54,708 bases of DNA, from positions 1 to 54,708 of the forward strand of contig JALRLY010000252.1 of the NCBI GenBank assembly GCA_023647555.1, given 5' to 3'. The notes beneath the pieces were generated by a model that had not been told where the DNA came from, made no database searches, and worked only from the letters and a program-made list of their open reading frames with translations. This document shows positions 53,665 through 54,708 of this stretch, piece after piece. The DNA is from Pancytospora philotis. Lineage: Eukaryota > Microsporidia. A program made the position numbers and the translations under genes. The number at the start of each line of letters is the position of its first letter. Positions within the stretch are counted from its first letter, which is position 1.

Positions 53665-54161
53665 AGGCGGTATAGTGGCGAACGAGAGGAAAGGCGTAAA
53701 AATTCCTGGCCCAAGCAGCCCCATTCGAGGAGGGACGGCCAGCCACTGAATACCTTGGGATCGTGGAGGAGAAGCTACAAGGGGCAGCGGTGAACTGGTT
53801 CAACGGAGCGTGCAACAAGCCATTTACCGCCCAGCGGGAATCCAAGAAGGAGTTCCTAGAACTCTTCGCGTCAGAAAAGCCCGAGTCTACTATCAAGCCT
53901 ATGGACACGCTGAACGGGATGAAGCTCTACCAAGGAAAGTTGCTTGAAGGAATAAGCCAGCTCTACGCGCTGAAGCAGAAAGTGGACATGACGATCGAGC
54001 ATGCCGTGGAGGTACCAGCCAGGAAGTCCCACTCTAGAATCCGGGACGCGTTACTTCAGGAGAGAACCTGGAGGGCATATTTGCAACTGCGCAAAAGCCA
54101 GGTACGACTGGGATCTGGAATAGGGAGATACGGAGGCTCACTCCATCAGGTCCGGAGCTGA
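53665..54161 (+). mobile_element. Decayed Ty3/gypsy-like Gag fragment
   Basis: Plus-strand coding remnant split over two frames with a shift near 53700. The left frame has RRYSGEREE, the usual Y-x-G-E-R-x-x start of the Gag capsid-like domain. The right frame has FLAQAAPFEEGRPATEYLG, EEKLQGAAVNWFNGA (counterpart of L-x-G-x-A-x-x-W-F-N) and EFLELFASE, followed by a helix-rich region to 54161. This order is that of the retrotransposon Gag domain. No nucleocapsid knuckle, protease, reverse transcriptase or LTR was recognised. Edges are approximate. Confidence 0.5.
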
Positions 54162-54708
54162 GCAGTCTCCATTTAGCACGGAGTACTGGAAGCTCGAGAC
54201 ATTAACACTTTACTGTGGCCAGTAACAGATGCTTTTCAGCCGCTTCTCTGAACAAAGCGGTGAGGAAATACTACTTCAATCAGTGCATCTCACTTCTTGG
54301 TATTCTATACTGTGCATGCCGTATAGCTGAGCATAGCAGCCCAGGGATGTTTGTTGTCTTCACTGCCCAAACCTCATTCTGCACATTAACATTTCTGCAT
54401 GCGAAGTATCTCCGTAACGCACAAGCAAGTACTTCTGGCGTGACACATGTTTGACAGGCCGTCAATTCTCCCATGTACCACAATGCGCATGCGGCACAAA
54501 GTGGCTGTTTGACAGGCCTGGATGCGCCCTGGTGACGTGACTTTAATACGTTGCGTGGTCTTGGAAGCTTAAAAGCTGCCAATGCATGACTGGAGACACC
54601 AATCAATAGATGCAAGTATTTAAGCAGTTGGACTGAGCACCCAATGGAAACTAACTCAGTGTACAGATACCATCTCAACCATCGGACGCTCGGCAGCACC
54701 GCTGTGTA
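54162..54708. other. Gene-free right end
   Basis: About 550 bases with no supported gene. A 139-codon minus-strand frame (54280-54699) lacks the start motif and domains. It contains a short direct repeat, listed separately. Confidence 0.45.
54449..54518. repeat. 12-base direct repeat
   Basis: GTTTGACAGGCC occurs at 54449-54460 and again at 54507-54518. May be chance or part of an element edge. Confidence 0.35.

Noticed and set aside
54280..54699. 139-codon minus-strand frame at the right edge
   Set aside because: No start signal, no domain, codon use unlike neighbours.

Overview
The window looks like a gene-dense chromosome segment of a GC-rich microsporidian. The genes are eukaryotic, intronless and often shortened (separase 625 aa, Fip1 125 aa, Rpb9 107 aa, pyruvate kinase 416 aa). 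Most start codons sit directly behind a CCC-type motif, often with AAATTT just upstream (for example AAAATTTTACCC before MCM4), the start signal known from microsporidia. Many stop codons overlap or lie close to AATAAA, so 3' UTRs must be very short. A cysteine-free 1530-residue secreted protein fits polar tube protein 3. I cannot name the species.

Layout. 1-1865: Mn-type superoxide dismutase and an aldo-keto reductase. 2217-10888: six tandem, same-strand genes for one family of secreted helical proteins of unknown function, with a decayed non-LTR retrotransposon 3' end between copies 1 and 2. 11191-20822: POT/PTR transporter, MCM4, a gene-poor kilobase, a small forkhead factor, TRAPP subunit Trs31, Dus1 tRNA-dihydrouridine synthase, divergent FIP1/RPB9, and ribosomal protein eL15. 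21163-26493 (minus): separase, a 621-residue protein whose N-terminus resembles the TPP1 OB fold, and NAD-glycerol-3-phosphate dehydrogenase. 26897-30226: a Dicer with two intact RNase III domains but no recognisable helicase ATPase motifs. 30510-33534 (minus): a pair of paralogous secreted proteins. 34286-41167 (minus): DPH5, the PTP3 candidate, and SEC13. 41831-49131: EF-2, divergent NOP10/pyruvate kinase, a small unknown protein, and methionyl-tRNA synthetase. 49466-52016 (minus): three tandem single-pass membrane proteins, the middle one broken by a one-base frameshift. 52843-54708: an EF-hand-like protein, then a decayed Ty3/gypsy Gag fragment and gene-free sequence.

How the genes fit together. 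The core covers replication, chromosome segregation, transcription and 3' end formation, rRNA/tRNA modification, translation (including both EF-2 and the enzyme that helps modify it), secretion (Sec13, Trs31), glycolysis and redox control. Around it sit lineage-specific secreted or membrane families arranged as local duplications, probably surface or host-facing products. Dicer next to retroelement remnants fits a lineage that kept RNA interference. No tRNA, rRNA, snRNA or CRISPR array was recognised by eye. Long open frames antisense to MCM4, EF-2, MetRS and PTP3 are by-products of extreme GC bias at third codon positions and are not annotated.
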